64,000 nucleotides of DNA from Lysobacter capsici (GCF_018732085.1 NZ_CP076103.1:6014001-6078000), one strand, 5' to 3'. Positions 35,301 to 44,533 are shown, counted from the stretch's first letter. The notes: a model not told the origin generated them from the letters alone. Made by a program: numbers and translations.

Positions 35301-35752
35301 GGCCGACGGCTCGTGAGATGGCGACCTGCTGTCGAGGCGCTCTTCTGGGCCAGACCCTGGACCCGTCGAGAACCGAACCCGTGCTCGCTCAGCGTCGGCC
35401 GTTGCTCCGTGGACATGCTGCTTTGAAATGAAAACGATGCCGAAGCTGCTCGCATACCCGATGCCTCGATCCGACGATGCAGGCGGTATCGTAAATGCAA
35501 GTCGTGGCCGAAAATGTCGCCTGAGTGGCATTCGTGACGACATCACCCGCCTGCACCCGCCGGCCCACGATACGACGGCTCACAGATACCTGGCCTGGTA
35601 GCGGCAACACGCCATCGATCCAGAAGATCCCCCTCCCCATCACGGGATTCGCACCGTTGCCTGTCGAGTCTCGAACGTAGCCGGCTGTCGATCGGCGACG
35701 TCGCACCTGGACTCGAATGCGCCGTGGACACGCGAACTTTTCGATGTGGCGC
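35301..35752. other. Intergenic stretch
   Basis: No supported gene. A 105-aa minus frame (35389-35706) has some protein-like parts (MGRGIFWIDGVLPLPGQV) but no start signal or recognisable family. Confidence 0.5.
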
Positions 35753-36403
35753 TCAAGCCGCGCTGATTCCAGGCGCCTGGTTGAGGTGTTCGTTGTTGAC
35801 GACCTCGCGGCTCGATATCTGGTTGAACATGAATATGGCCATATCCTCGCGGCTCACCGTCATCGAATGCCTGGCGTGGCCGTACATGCCGACCGTCAGC
35901 CGCCGGGTGGCGGGGCGGCTGGTCAAGAGGGCGACGCGGACCATCGTCCAGTCCAGCTGCGAAGCACGTATCGCGCCGGCGAGCCCGATGATGTCGCGAT
36001 AGGAACTCGGCAGCAGGACCTTGACCATCAGCGCCTGAAGCCGGACCTTCCAATCGAAGCCGTCGTCCGGGTCCGGGGCCGTGCCGGTCGACACGGCGAT
36101 CAACCGCTTTACATTTTCCTGTTTCATCGCCGCAACGATGGCCTGTGTGGCCGCGGTAATCGGCAGGCCCTTGGGATGTTGCGGCGAGGTCGGGCCGAGC
36201 GCCGACAGCACGGCGTCGGACCCGCGAATCGCTTGTCCAAGCAACGCCGCGTCCGTCAGCTCGCCACGGACGATGCGCACCATCGGATGCTCGAACGCGC
36301 TGCCCGATCGCGCGAATACGGTGACTTCGAAGCCGCGCTTCAAGCCTTCGTCGATCAGGTAGTTTCCGGTCTTGCCGGTGGCGCCAAAAATCGTGACTTT
36401 CAT
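35753..36403 (-). CDS. NAD(P)-binding oxidoreductase (NmrA/SDR-like)
   Basis: 216-aa atypical SDR with the N-terminal loop MKVTIFGATGKTGNYLIDEG, a GxxGxxG Rossmann motif, and SDAVLSALGPTSPQHPKGLP following the fourth strand, as in biliverdin-reductase-B-like and NmrA-like proteins. No complete Tyr-x-x-x-Lys is seen. The ATG at 36403 begins exactly at the first strand and has AGGA upstream; the open frame before it (to 36532) is not similar. The neighbouring DoxX and HxlR genes suggest a redox-stress role. Confidence 0.88.
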   Translation of the reverse strand: MKVTIFGATGKTGNYLIDEGLKRGFEVTVFARSGSAFEHPMVRIVRGELTDAALLGQAIRGSDAVLSALGPTSPQHPKGLPITAATQAIVAAMKQENVKRLIAVSTGTAPDPDDGFDWKVRLQALMVKVLLPSSYRDIIGLAGAIRASQLDWTMVRVALLTSRPATRRLTVGMYGHARHSMTVSREDMAIFMFNQISSREVVNNEHLNQAPGISAA

Positions 36404-36696
36404 GGTGGGTTCCTGATGAATCTCATCTAAAGGCCCGGTGCGTCGCAACGCCGATCGCACGGCCGGGCCTTCGGCCTTCGCACCGTGATAGTCCAGCGCG
36501 ACCGTCGGCGAACGTTCCGCTATCGCAAGCAAGGCGGTATTCGTTCAATAGCCGGACGTCGTTTCCGGCGATAAACAGAGCGACCGGCGCGAGTCTTTTT
36601 CAGCCGATCGGTAGCGCGCGAGTTGCGTGGCCGATACCACGATCGGCGCGGGTTACGACGGCGACGTTCCGGCGAGTCGAGGCGCCTTGATCTCCA

Positions 36697-37101
36697 TTAC
36701 CTGGCGACCTGATGCGTCGCCGCGCCAGGCGCGTAAGGCGAAGGCACTTCGCGAGCAGCGTTCTGGGTCATGAACGAAGCGATCAGCAGCACCACAGCTG
36801 CCGCCGCCGGCAGCGCGCCGCCAGGCTTGCGCGCATTGACATGCGCCGAAGCGGACAGCAACAGGTGATATAACATGCCGGCATAGGCCAGATCGCTGAG
36901 CGCCACGTTGACGCGTGAAACAACCGCCGCCACCGCCAGGATCTTTACCCAGGTGAGGATCGGTATGAGATACCCCGGATACCCCAGCTCGGTGAGCGCC
37001 TGGCGCACCCAGTCCCTTTTCACGACATAAGTCACCGCCGAAGCCATGTAGAGCAGGCACAGCAGCGCCGTGCTGATCCAGTAGCTGTAGTTTTCGATCA
37101 T
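36697..37101 (-). CDS. DoxX family membrane protein
   Basis: 134-aa inner-membrane protein with four hydrophobic helices, resembling DoxX-like proteins (ISTALLCLLYMASAVTYVVK, LTELGYPGYLIPILTWVKIL, LAYAGMLYHLLLSASAHV). The motif of a Gly-Tyr-Pro loop followed by a Lys at the start of helix 2 is typical. Such proteins are linked with oxidative-stress complexes. It is divergent from an HxlR regulator with a shared palindromic operator, so its expression is probably controlled by that regulator. Confidence 0.85.
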   Translation of the reverse strand: MIENYSYWISTALLCLLYMASAVTYVVKRDWVRQALTELGYPGYLIPILTWVKILAVAAVVSRVNVALSDLAYAGMLYHLLLSASAHVNARKPGGALPAAAAVVLLIASFMTQNAAREVPSPYAPGAATHQVAR

Positions 37102-37111
37102 GGGCTGTTCC

Positions 37112-37143
37112 TTCGCGAAGTCCTTTGCTTGGACTTTCGCGAA
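37112..37143. promoter_or_regulatory. HxlR-type operator between doxX and hxlR
   Basis: TTCGCGAAGTCC (37112-37123) faces GGACTTTCGCGAA (37131-37143) across 7 bp, an inverted repeat that is perfect except for one extra A. It overlaps the divergent promoter zone and is the probable binding site of the HxlR protein. Confidence 0.7.
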
Positions 37144-37157
37144 GAATGTCGCCTAAC

Positions 37158-37577
37158 ATGAAAGCCGACAAGCAGGATGAATTACTGGTGGTTAGTATGG
37201 AAAACCAGACTATCGGCGAGCGCGAGATCAACATGCACGAGGAAATGCGGCGAGCGTTCGCGCTGCTCTCCGGCAAGTGGAAGCTTGAAATCATGTGGCT
37301 GCTCAACCAGCGCACATATCGCTTTGGCGAGCTGCGCAAGGCCATTGCCGGCATCAGTCAGCACATGCTGACCGCGCAGCTTCGCGAGCTCGAGATGGAT
37401 GGCCTGGTGTTGCGTACCGTTTTCGCCGAGGTGCCGCCGCGTGTCGAATATGAAATCACCGCCAAGGCGCGCGGGCTTGGGCCCACGATGGAGGCGCTGA
37501 CGGTGTGGTGGAACGAATATGGAAGCAGCGTTCCGGCGAAGCCGGGTTCGCGCGGGCGCAAAGCCAAGGGCGCTTGA
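37158..37577 (+). CDS. HxlR family transcriptional regulator
   Basis: 139-aa winged-helix regulator of the MarR-like HxlR group. The core runs EEMRRAFALLSGKWKLEIMW, YRFGELRKAIAGISQHMLTA and LRELEMDGLVLRTVFAEVPP, then VEYEITAKARGL. The start may be the ATG at 37158 or the one at 37197, which would give a 126-aa form; the region between has no family similarity, so the shorter form is quite possible. It is divergent from doxX. HxlR proteins often respond to thiol-reactive compounds, but no cysteine is conserved here. A basic tail ends the protein. Confidence 0.88.
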   Translation: MKADKQDELLVVSMENQTIGEREINMHEEMRRAFALLSGKWKLEIMWLLNQRTYRFGELRKAIAGISQHMLTAQLRELEMDGLVLRTVFAEVPPRVEYEITAKARGLGPTMEALTVWWNEYGSSVPAKPGSRGRKAKGA

Positions 37578-38007
37578 ATCCGGGTACGTCGGTGCTTGGT
37601 TGGTGATGCGAAACGCCGGATATCGCTTGCAGAATCCGATCTGGACGTTGCTCGCGGCGAAGCGCCGGAGCTGCAACTGCGTTGCGAACAGTGGACTTCG
37701 GAACAAGGGGAACCGTGAACTTTCGGGAGCATTTTCTTCGGCGCCCGGTGACAGCGGCCGGAGTGGCCGAATCAAAGCCGCTTCGCGGCTCGACCGTAAC
37801 GTCCCAATAGTGCCGACAACCCGCCGCAGGATCGCATTGCAACGAACTCCACGTCCGCCATCGGCCACGAACGAACGCAACCGCAGAGCCTCCGCGGCGG
37901 TCAAACGCCCCATTCACGCGCAAGACGATTTCCCCTGAATGTTCAGTGGCCCTTTTTCCCGAGCCCCCGCGTTGTTGCAAGCAGGACACTAAGGAAGGGA
38001 GGTCCAT
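37578..38007. other. Intergenic stretch with REP-like copy 8
   Basis: No supported gene; the repeat at 37774-37792 and a good ribosome-binding site (GGGAGGT) before the cytochrome gene are the only signals seen. Confidence 0.55.
37774..37792 (+). repeat. REP-like palindrome, copy 8
   Basis: AAAGCCGCTTCGCGGCTCG, same orientation as the cluster of copies at 17-25 kb. Confidence 0.65.
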
Positions 38008-39564
38008 ATGCGCCTTCGCACCGCAAGGACCCTGGTTTTTGCGATGGCGGCACCCTTGGCCGTCGCCACGTGCTCCAGCAACTCCCCGCAGCACCCGAGC
38101 GGGGCGGAAAGCGCTGCGTCGGCGGGACCGCCGGTCGAAGCATCGGCTGAAGCGATGGCCTTCGCCGGCGCGCTGCCCGACGTCACCGGCTGCGCCGCCG
38201 GCGCGCGTTGCCTGCGGGTGACGCAGTTGGGCAAGCCCAGCGCGCAGGGCACGTTCATGGCGCAATGCCGCGGGCGCTTCGCCGACTTCATCGTGCCGCG
38301 CACGACCTTGCCGAGCGGTTATGCCGGACCGTGGTTCATGCCGGCGCAGCTCGAAGACGCCGCCACCGGGGTACCGGGCACCACGCGGCCGTGGACGGCG
38401 AGCAGTGTCGATCCGCGCCAGGAAGCCAAGCGATTGGCCTACGCCCTCACCTTGCGCAACTACGCCTTCGCCAGCGCGCCGGTGCGCGCGCTCACGCCGG
38501 CGTTGACGAACGATACGGACTACTTCGACAGCGCCGGCCGCGCGATCGTACCCGCGTTGCGCAGTCAGGCCTGGTATCCGGCGCCACGCATGTTCTATGG
38601 CAATACCAATGCGCCGGGCACGCGCGAAGCGGCCTACGGCATGACCCGCGAACGGCGCGTGCCCGCTGGCGAACTCGCCGGCAATCTCAACGGCTTCGTC
38701 AACTACGCCGTGGCCTATTACGACGCGCGCGGCGGGCGCGTGTTCCAGCAGTTGTGGAATACCGGCGTGGCCGGCGTCGACACGCCGCGCCGCGACCGCA
38801 TGCAGTTCACCCAGGGCAGCTTCGTCTACAAGCTGTTGTTCAGCGCGGCCACGTCGAGCGATTTCCCGAGCGGCCAGGACCCGCTGGCCGGCGCATTGGA
38901 AGTCAAGGTCATGCCCAACAGCACCGGCGCCGCGGCCGGCACGCCGGTGCCGGTGCGGCTGCTGCAGATCGACATCGCGGTGAAGGACGCGCGCGCCGGC
39001 GTCACCGGCTGGTACTTCCTTACCTACGTGTACGACAAGACCTTGCCGGGCGCGTCGCCGTGGCGAAAGATGGCCCCGCTGGGGCTGACCTGGGGCAACG
39101 ATCCCGACGGCACCACGGTCACGCATTCGTGGATCAATCCGGCCGCGCCCGCGTACGCCCGCGCGCATGTCACCTTCAAGCATCCCGAGCCGCGCTTGAA
39201 CGGCCCGGTGGACAATCCGGACTCGGCCTGCATGAGCTGCCACACCACCGCGCAATCGCCGTCGGTGGCCGACATGTTGCCCGAAGGCAGCTGCAACACC
39301 TTGCGCGCGAAGTGGTATCGCAACCTGGCCGGCAGCGAAGCCTTCGGTCAGTTCGATCCGGCGCTGCCGGCCTGCGAGACCGCGCCGCCTTCGATCGACC
39401 TCACCGCCGCCGATTACTCGCTGCAGATGGCGTCCACCGTCTCGCGCGCGCTCACCGGCGCGCGCACCTTCAACCCCTGCACCTGGGACGAGGCCCATCC
39501 GCCGCCGCTGTCGGCGCTGGCGGATCTGCGGCCGAATGCAAGGGTGTTCGAAGCCACCCGCTGA
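38008..39564 (+). CDS. c-type cytochrome lipoprotein-like protein
   Basis: 518-aa exported protein. The leader MRLRTARTLVFAMAAPLAVA ends in a lipobox-like VATC, so it is probably anchored as a lipoprotein. It has a single haem site, CMSCH (Cys408 to His412). A large N-terminal part has motifs such as WFMPAQLEDAATGVPGTTRP and Tyr-rich strands of unknown family. GGGAGGT precedes the ATG. The metallopeptidase gene follows after 15 bp. The likely role is an electron-transfer or haem-sensing protein at the membrane; the substrate and partners are unknown. Confidence 0.8.
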   Translation: MRLRTARTLVFAMAAPLAVATCSSNSPQHPSGAESAASAGPPVEASAEAMAFAGALPDVTGCAAGARCLRVTQLGKPSAQGTFMAQCRGRFADFIVPRTTLPSGYAGPWFMPAQLEDAATGVPGTTRPWTASSVDPRQEAKRLAYALTLRNYAFASAPVRALTPALTNDTDYFDSAGRAIVPALRSQAWYPAPRMFYGNTNAPGTREAAYGMTRERRVPAGELAGNLNGFVNYAVAYYDARGGRVFQQLWNTGVAGVDTPRRDRMQFTQGSFVYKLLFSAATSSDFPSGQDPLAGALEVKVMPNSTGAAAGTPVPVRLLQIDIAVKDARAGVTGWYFLTYVYDKTLPGASPWRKMAPLGLTWGNDPDGTTVTHSWINPAAPAYARAHVTFKHPEPRLNGPVDNPDSACMSCHTTAQSPSVADMLPEGSCNTLRAKWYRNLAGSEAFGQFDPALPACETAPPSIDLTAADYSLQMASTVSRALTGARTFNPCTWDEAHPPPLSALADLRPNARVFEATR

Positions 39565-39579
39565 GGCCGGAGGCCCGCC

Positions 39580-41136
39580 ATGACCATCAACTACATCCCC
39601 AACGATCCGCGCGCCGCGGGTTTCTCGAGCATGCGCGGACAAACGCCGCGACCGTCGCGTTCCACCGCGCGCGCGCACTTCGACATGCCCCGGTCGCCGC
39701 CGCAAGCGCGCTACGCCCGCGGCACGCCGCAATTCCTGCACTGGCAGGCGCGCGAAGCGGCCCTCGCCGCGCTGGAGATGTTCGAGGCCGTGCGCGGCGC
39801 GCCGCTGATGCGCTGGGCGCGCGCGGTGCCGGTCAAACGCCTGCGGCTCGATCCCGACGCCGGCGAAGACCTCAATGCGTACTACACCGGCCGCGCGGTG
39901 CAGTTCTTCCACTATCCGATCGGCGACACGGTCATCCAATCGGGCATCAGCACCGACGTGGTCGCGCACGAAGTCGGACACGCCTTGCTCGATGCGCTGT
40001 GGCCGGAACTGTGGAGCGCCGAGTTCCTCGAAGCCGGCGCCTTCCACGAAGCCTTCGGCGATTGCGTCGCCATCCTGACCGCCCTCAACGACCGCGCCCT
40101 GCGCCGCGAGCTGGTCGCCAGCGCCAAGGTCAACAAGACCAATGTGCTGGAAACCACCGCCGAAGATCTGTCCTGGGCGATCAAGCAACTGGAGCCCAAC
40201 CACAACGCGTCGGTGCCGCGCCGCGCGCACAACAAATTGCGCTGGACGCTGCCCTCGTCGCTGCCGGCGGACGGCCCGCCCGGCGCGCTGATCGCGGAGA
40301 TCCACAGCTTCGGCCAGATATTCAGCGGATGCTTCTACGACCTGATCGGCCTGCTGTATGCCAATGCGCCGTCGAAGACCGAAGCGCAACTGTGGAAAGC
40401 CGCCGAAACCGCCGGCCGCCTGCTGTTCTCGGCGGCCGAAAACGCGCCGATGACGTTGCGCCTGTTCCAGTCGGTCGGCCGCGCGATGGCGCAACAGGAT
40501 CAAGCGATGTTCGGTGGCGCACACTATGAGCTGATCGGCCAGGCCTTTCGCATGCACGACATCCTGCTGGGCAGTTCGGCGATGACCGCGCCGCGTTCGG
40601 AACTCGCCGGCAGGACCGCCGGCCGCGGCGCGGTGAAATTGAACGCCGCCGCGAACGAAGACGTTCGCCACCGCCTCGGCGCGTCCGCGGGTGCGCGCCT
40701 GGGCAAGCGCGCGGTGAAGCTCGGCGGCATGGCGATGGCGGAAGTGAGCCATCGTCGAGCGATCGATCTCACCGGCATCGCCGGCTTCCTCGACGGCGTG
40801 CGCGCGCACGGCCCGGAAGCGATCCTGGTCGGAGCCTTGCCGAGCCGCAGCGGCGTCGCCGTGGTGATGAGCGCGGTGCCCGATGCCGCCGCGACCGAAC
40901 AGGAAGTGCGCGCCTTCGTCGCCGGCCTCGCCGCGCGCGGGCAGATCAAGCACGACGGCGATGCCGGCACCGTGCGACGCAGCGCGGTGGCCCGGCCAGC
41001 GGTCGGCGCACGCAAGGCGAAACCGGCGGTCGGCTATCCGGTCACCCATCGCATCGCGCGACGCGGCGGGGTAAAGACGCTCGAGCGCGCCCGCTTCGCC
41101 TGTGGCTGCGGCATGCATCACGGCGAGGAGTCGTAA
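39580..41136 (+). CDS. M4-like (gluzincin) metallopeptidase without leader
   Basis: 518-aa putative zinc peptidase. HEVGH (His130, Glu131, His134) is followed 22 residues later by GAFHEAFGD with Glu157, the layout of M4 thermolysin-type gluzincins (HExxH ... GALNESFSD). IHSFGQIFSGCFYDLIGLLY and a further helical part follow. Unlike secreted M4 enzymes, it has no signal peptide or propeptide; it starts MTINYIPNDPRAAGFSSMRG. The last about 120 residues are Lys/Arg-rich and unlike M4 proteins. GGAGG precedes the ATG. It is in an operon with the cytochrome lipoprotein. It may act inside the cell or be exported by an unknown route. Confidence 0.82.
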   Translation: MTINYIPNDPRAAGFSSMRGQTPRPSRSTARAHFDMPRSPPQARYARGTPQFLHWQAREAALAALEMFEAVRGAPLMRWARAVPVKRLRLDPDAGEDLNAYYTGRAVQFFHYPIGDTVIQSGISTDVVAHEVGHALLDALWPELWSAEFLEAGAFHEAFGDCVAILTALNDRALRRELVASAKVNKTNVLETTAEDLSWAIKQLEPNHNASVPRRAHNKLRWTLPSSLPADGPPGALIAEIHSFGQIFSGCFYDLIGLLYANAPSKTEAQLWKAAETAGRLLFSAAENAPMTLRLFQSVGRAMAQQDQAMFGGAHYELIGQAFRMHDILLGSSAMTAPRSELAGRTAGRGAVKLNAAANEDVRHRLGASAGARLGKRAVKLGGMAMAEVSHRRAIDLTGIAGFLDGVRAHGPEAILVGALPSRSGVAVVMSAVPDAAATEQEVRAFVAGLAARGQIKHDGDAGTVRRSAVARPAVGARKAKPAVGYPVTHRIARRGGVKTLERARFACGCGMHHGEES

Positions 41137-41281
41137 CGCCGAAAGATGCTTGCGCTCGAACGCGGCTTGGCCGCCGCTTTGGCTGGCGAGGCATGTCGCG
41201 CCCGGCGCGGTCTTTCGCGCACGCGACGGCGAACGCCCGATCCATATGCCTGGCCGCGAGCGGCGAGGACAACGACCGCCG

Positions 41282-43399
41282 CTACGGGACCGTGCAGGTG
41301 AACGACAGCGTCGCGCTCTGTCCCGCGGACAGCCTGCCCAGGACGATGCCCGCGCCGGTCAGGTTGGCGATGGTGAAACTGCCCGCCGGCACGCCCGGAC
41401 CTGGAACGAACGTCACCGCATTGCCGGGCGGACAGGTGATTCCCGCCGCGGGCGCGTCCCGGACGATCGCCCCGGTGACCTCGCCCGGCCCGTTGTTGGT
41501 GACCACCAGCGTATAGGTGGTCGGTCCCGACGCGACCGTGTCGTTCGCCTGGTCGTTCGGGCCCGCCGCCGGCGTGTTGGTTTTGGTGATCGCCAGATCG
41601 ACCGGCCGCAATGCGTTGGTATAGGTGCATACCGCCGCATTGGCGCTGGTGATGGTCAGGGTATTGCTCGCCTGGCCGTTGGTCCCCGACAGCGTGTGAC
41701 CGCCGGTGCAGGCGAGCGTCGTCGCATAGCTGGCGACATTGGCGCCGCCCTCGGCCGGAAGCGTGATCACATTGCCGACGTTGACGTTGACCGGCGCGCC
41801 GCTGTCGGCCGGCGTCGGAGCGGTTGCGGTGAAGCCCGCGGTATTGTTCGCGCCGCCCGTGGTCGCGCCGATCGTCACCTGATGCCCGGCGATGCTTCCC
41901 GCCGCCCAGGCCTTGGCCAGTTGCAGGGTCGCCACGGCAGCCGTGTTGGTGATGGTGCAGACGACATCGTTGCCGGCATTCGTGGTCAACGACCATTCGG
42001 CATTCGGATCGGCCACGGTCGGCCCGGTCGGCGTGGGGATGGGAATGGCCCCATTGCCCGGACCGGCGACACAGCCGATGGCGCGCGTGTAGGCGGTGGC
42101 GATATCGCTCGGACCGGCGGTCTGGGCATCGCGCAGGGTCAACGCGACGCCTGCCGGAACTGTGGTGGCCGCGGTACTGGCGGTCGCCGGCGTGGCGCCG
42201 GACGTCGGTGGCGAGAAAGCCAGCGCCGTGCCGCCATTGAGGATCACCGTTGCGAACTCATCGGCCGCCGCCGCGCGCGACGCCAGGTTCTTGATCAGAC
42301 GCAAGGTCGCCGGGTTGTCGTTGTTCGTCACCGTGCAGGTGGCGGCCGCGAGATTGGCCAGCGCCACCGTGTTGCTCGCCACCGGCGCGCCGCCATTGAT
42401 CACGCAGCTATACGGACCGGTCGGCGTATAGCCCGCCGGGCCGGTTTCCGACAGCGCATAGCTTCCGGCGTTCACGGTGGCATTGGTGACCGCCGCGCTG
42501 CCTTCGGTGCCGCTGATCGGCGTCGGGCCGGCCGCCGCGAGCGTCCAGGCGGTGTCGAGCGCGGTGCCGCCACTGTCGTTGATCACCGTCTTGGCGAGCG
42601 TCAGGGTCGGCTTGCAGGTCGGAACGTTTATTTCGAACTGGGCGGAGTTGCCGCCGATACCGTCCCGGGTCGTTCTAAACGTGAACTGGACGCCCGTGAC
42701 CGTGCCATTGGTGCTCAATCGAAATTGGGCGAACGATCCGGGACGCGCGCCAAAGGACGGTCCGCGTACCGTGGCGGTCAGGCCATCGGCGGAGATCTCG
42801 ATATCCGTTTGCGCGTTGTCGACGGCGGGCGCTCTTACCCAGGAGAAACCCGGCGATGCGCCGACCGCGGTGAAGCTTATGAGGTCCTGGTCGACGTCCA
42901 GGTTCGAATCGGGCCCGCCAAACGTGGAGCCCGCTTCGAATATGACGGGAACGCGGCGGGCGAAGGTAAAGGTATGTTGACCGGACACCGCGGCGCTGGC
43001 CGGCGCGGGATCGGTGTAGTTGATGGTGTTGGCCGCGGGCGCGGAGCGAGTGCTCGCACCCGCCGGCGTCGGCGTATAAACGCCAAGCGTCGTGCTGACG
43101 ACGGGCGTGCTCGTGGTATCCAGCGCCGAGGTGAACGCGCCGTTGCCGAGCCCGCTTACGTTGAGCGGATTGCCGGTGAACACCGGATCGCAGGCCTGCG
43201 CCCGGACGGCCTGGGTGCCGGCGACAGTCATGCACAGCAGAACGAAGACAAAGCGTACAACCCGTCGCACATTCAGGCCGGTGGGTTGGATCAGGGGCCG
43301 GGCACCGGCAAATACACGGGCAAACTGTCCGGTCGGGGCGCGAGGTATTCCCTCATCACGCCTGCCTAGATCCGCCACGACATAGGTCAAACCGCCCAT
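41282..43399 (-). CDS. Secreted repeat protein with DUF11-type C-terminus
   Basis: About 705-aa extracellular or surface protein. A hydrophobic stretch, VVRFVFVLLCMTVAGTQAVR, ends in AQA, a signal peptide. A GTG at 43270 would give a more usual leader than the ATG at 43399, and neither has a clear ribosome-binding site. The mature part begins with a beta domain, then several Ig/prealbumin-like repeats, each ending in a CTVTN- or CTITNT-like strand (GYTPTGPYSCVINGG, ATCTVTNNDNPATLRLIKNL). It ends in a DUF11 domain (LAITKTNTPAAGPNDQ, YTLVVTNNGPGEVTGAIV). No anchor motif is seen. Probable adhesin or matrix protein. Confidence 0.8.
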   Translation of the reverse strand: MGGLTYVVADLGRRDEGIPRAPTGQFARVFAGARPLIQPTGLNVRRVVRFVFVLLCMTVAGTQAVRAQACDPVFTGNPLNVSGLGNGAFTSALDTTSTPVVSTTLGVYTPTPAGASTRSAPAANTINYTDPAPASAAVSGQHTFTFARRVPVIFEAGSTFGGPDSNLDVDQDLISFTAVGASPGFSWVRAPAVDNAQTDIEISADGLTATVRGPSFGARPGSFAQFRLSTNGTVTGVQFTFRTTRDGIGGNSAQFEINVPTCKPTLTLAKTVINDSGGTALDTAWTLAAAGPTPISGTEGSAAVTNATVNAGSYALSETGPAGYTPTGPYSCVINGGAPVASNTVALANLAAATCTVTNNDNPATLRLIKNLASRAAAADEFATVILNGGTALAFSPPTSGATPATASTAATTVPAGVALTLRDAQTAGPSDIATAYTRAIGCVAGPGNGAIPIPTPTGPTVADPNAEWSLTTNAGNDVVCTITNTAAVATLQLAKAWAAGSIAGHQVTIGATTGGANNTAGFTATAPTPADSGAPVNVNVGNVITLPAEGGANVASYATTLACTGGHTLSGTNGQASNTLTITSANAAVCTYTNALRPVDLAITKTNTPAAGPNDQANDTVASGPTTYTLVVTNNGPGEVTGAIVRDAPAAGITCPPGNAVTFVPGPGVPAGSFTIANLTGAGIVLGRLSAGQSATLSFTCTVP

Positions 43400-43585
43400 C
43401 TGAGAGCCATTCGGCACAGATATTCGTGCTTTATCGGCGCCGGCAGGTGCTTTGTCAAGCGAGAAAAGGGCGCCGAAACGGGGAGCACAGGTAGACTTTC
43501 GTGCGTCCACTCGTTGGACTGCCGAGGCGCCATTGAGGCGCGGCGCGGCCACGCCAATTCAGGCGTCAGCCCTCATGGGAGCGTT

Positions 43586-43972
43586 ATGCGACATCCCGAC
43601 GGGCATGAGCCCGAAGACCGCCAACCCGATCCCGAGCAGTCGCGGCGAATCGCAGACCTGAGCCCCGATCAGATTCAGGCCATCGACGCGGCATTGCTGG
43701 CCGCTGCCGACATCGGATGGCGCAAAGTCGCGTTTCTCGTCGCCACCGTCATGACCGGCCCGGCTCGCGTTCCGGGCATTGCGGATGTCTACTACGCGCA
43801 ACGCGTCCGAGCGTTGGTCGCCAACGGCTCACTCGTAGCCCAGGGAGTTCTTTCGCGCATGCGCTACAGCGAAGTCCGCATCGCCGGCGAGGCGGGCGTA
43901 CTGAAGCCCGGCAATTTGTTCGAGCCAGATTCGGGTCGCGGGTCGACTGATTCGGGCATCAAGCCCACATGA
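43586..43972 (+). CDS. DUF3658 domain protein
   Basis: 128-aa protein matching the small DUF3658 family: LSPDQIQAIDAALLAAADIG, WRKVAFLVATVM, and PGIADVYYAQRVRALVANG followed by LSRMRYSEVRI. The family function is unknown. The ATG at 43586 has GGGAG upstream; a longer frame from 43514 is less likely. It overlaps the membrane-protein gene downstream by 4 bp (ATGA), showing translational coupling. Confidence 0.82.
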   Translation: MRHPDGHEPEDRQPDPEQSRRIADLSPDQIQAIDAALLAAADIGWRKVAFLVATVMTGPARVPGIADVYYAQRVRALVANGSLVAQGVLSRMRYSEVRIAGEAGVLKPGNLFEPDSGRGSTDSGIKPT

Positions 43973-44331
43973 GCAGGCACTACAAAAAGTCCGAGCCGCT
44001 TGCGGATAGGTTGCTTCGCATCTTCAATGCATGCCTGCGCGGATTCGGCGTGCTTCTGGCGCTGGCATGCCTGCTCGCGTTGGCCGTGGTGGTCACGATC
44101 TTGATCAATCTGCGCCCGGGGTCCGACCTCATGCCTTGGCCAACGTTTCTGAGCGTTGCGATCGTCGCGTTGTGTCTGCCCGCCATCGGACTCGTGTCCA
44201 GCGCTTGCTTGGTGGTGCGGGGGTACCGTCGAGCCAGTCTCAGTGCGTTGCTGCTTTTGGTACCGATTGTCTCGATCGTTGCCTTCCTGGTCGGCCTCAC
44301 TGAGTTCTTTTCCGGCTTTCGGCCGGGCTGA
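43969..44331 (+). CDS. Small membrane protein
   Basis: 120-aa protein with three hydrophobic segments (GFGVLLALACLLALAVVVTI, LSVAIVALCLPAIGLVSSAC, LSALLLLVPIVSIVAFLVGL) after a basic N-terminus. Its start overlaps the stop of the DUF3658 gene, so both are translated together. No family is recognised. It may be a membrane partner of the DUF3658 protein, which is inference from coupling alone. Confidence 0.72.
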   Translation: MSRHYKKSEPLADRLLRIFNACLRGFGVLLALACLLALAVVVTILINLRPGSDLMPWPTFLSVAIVALCLPAIGLVSSACLVVRGYRRASLSALLLLVPIVSIVAFLVGLTEFFSGFRPG

Positions 44332-44533
44332 AAGCTGGCCGGTCCCTGCGCGTGGATAAAGGATCCGATGCAGCACCGACACAACACGCAGCCCACCGAC
44401 TGGCCTGCATGCACAACGGCGCGAGTTCGCGGCCTGAGCAGAAACAACGCCGCAAGCCGAACACCAAATCCTGCGTGATATAAATCGTTTCGGCCGCGGT
44501 CTGCCCGGGAAGTTCCGCATCATTCAATGAGGC

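Noticed and set aside
35389..35706. 105-aa minus-strand frame between hydrolase and NAD(P)-binding genes
   Set aside because: A short stretch looks protein-like, but there is no ribosome-binding site, no start context and no family resemblance.
37456..41121. 1221-aa open frame on the - strand
   Set aside because: It covers hxlR, the cytochrome and peptidase genes in antisense and has a composition typical of GC-rich shadows.
41102..43369. 755-aa Arg/Gly-rich open frame on the + strand
   Set aside because: It is antisense to the DUF11-type protein, has extreme Arg/Gly/Ala composition and no family features; a shadow of high GC.
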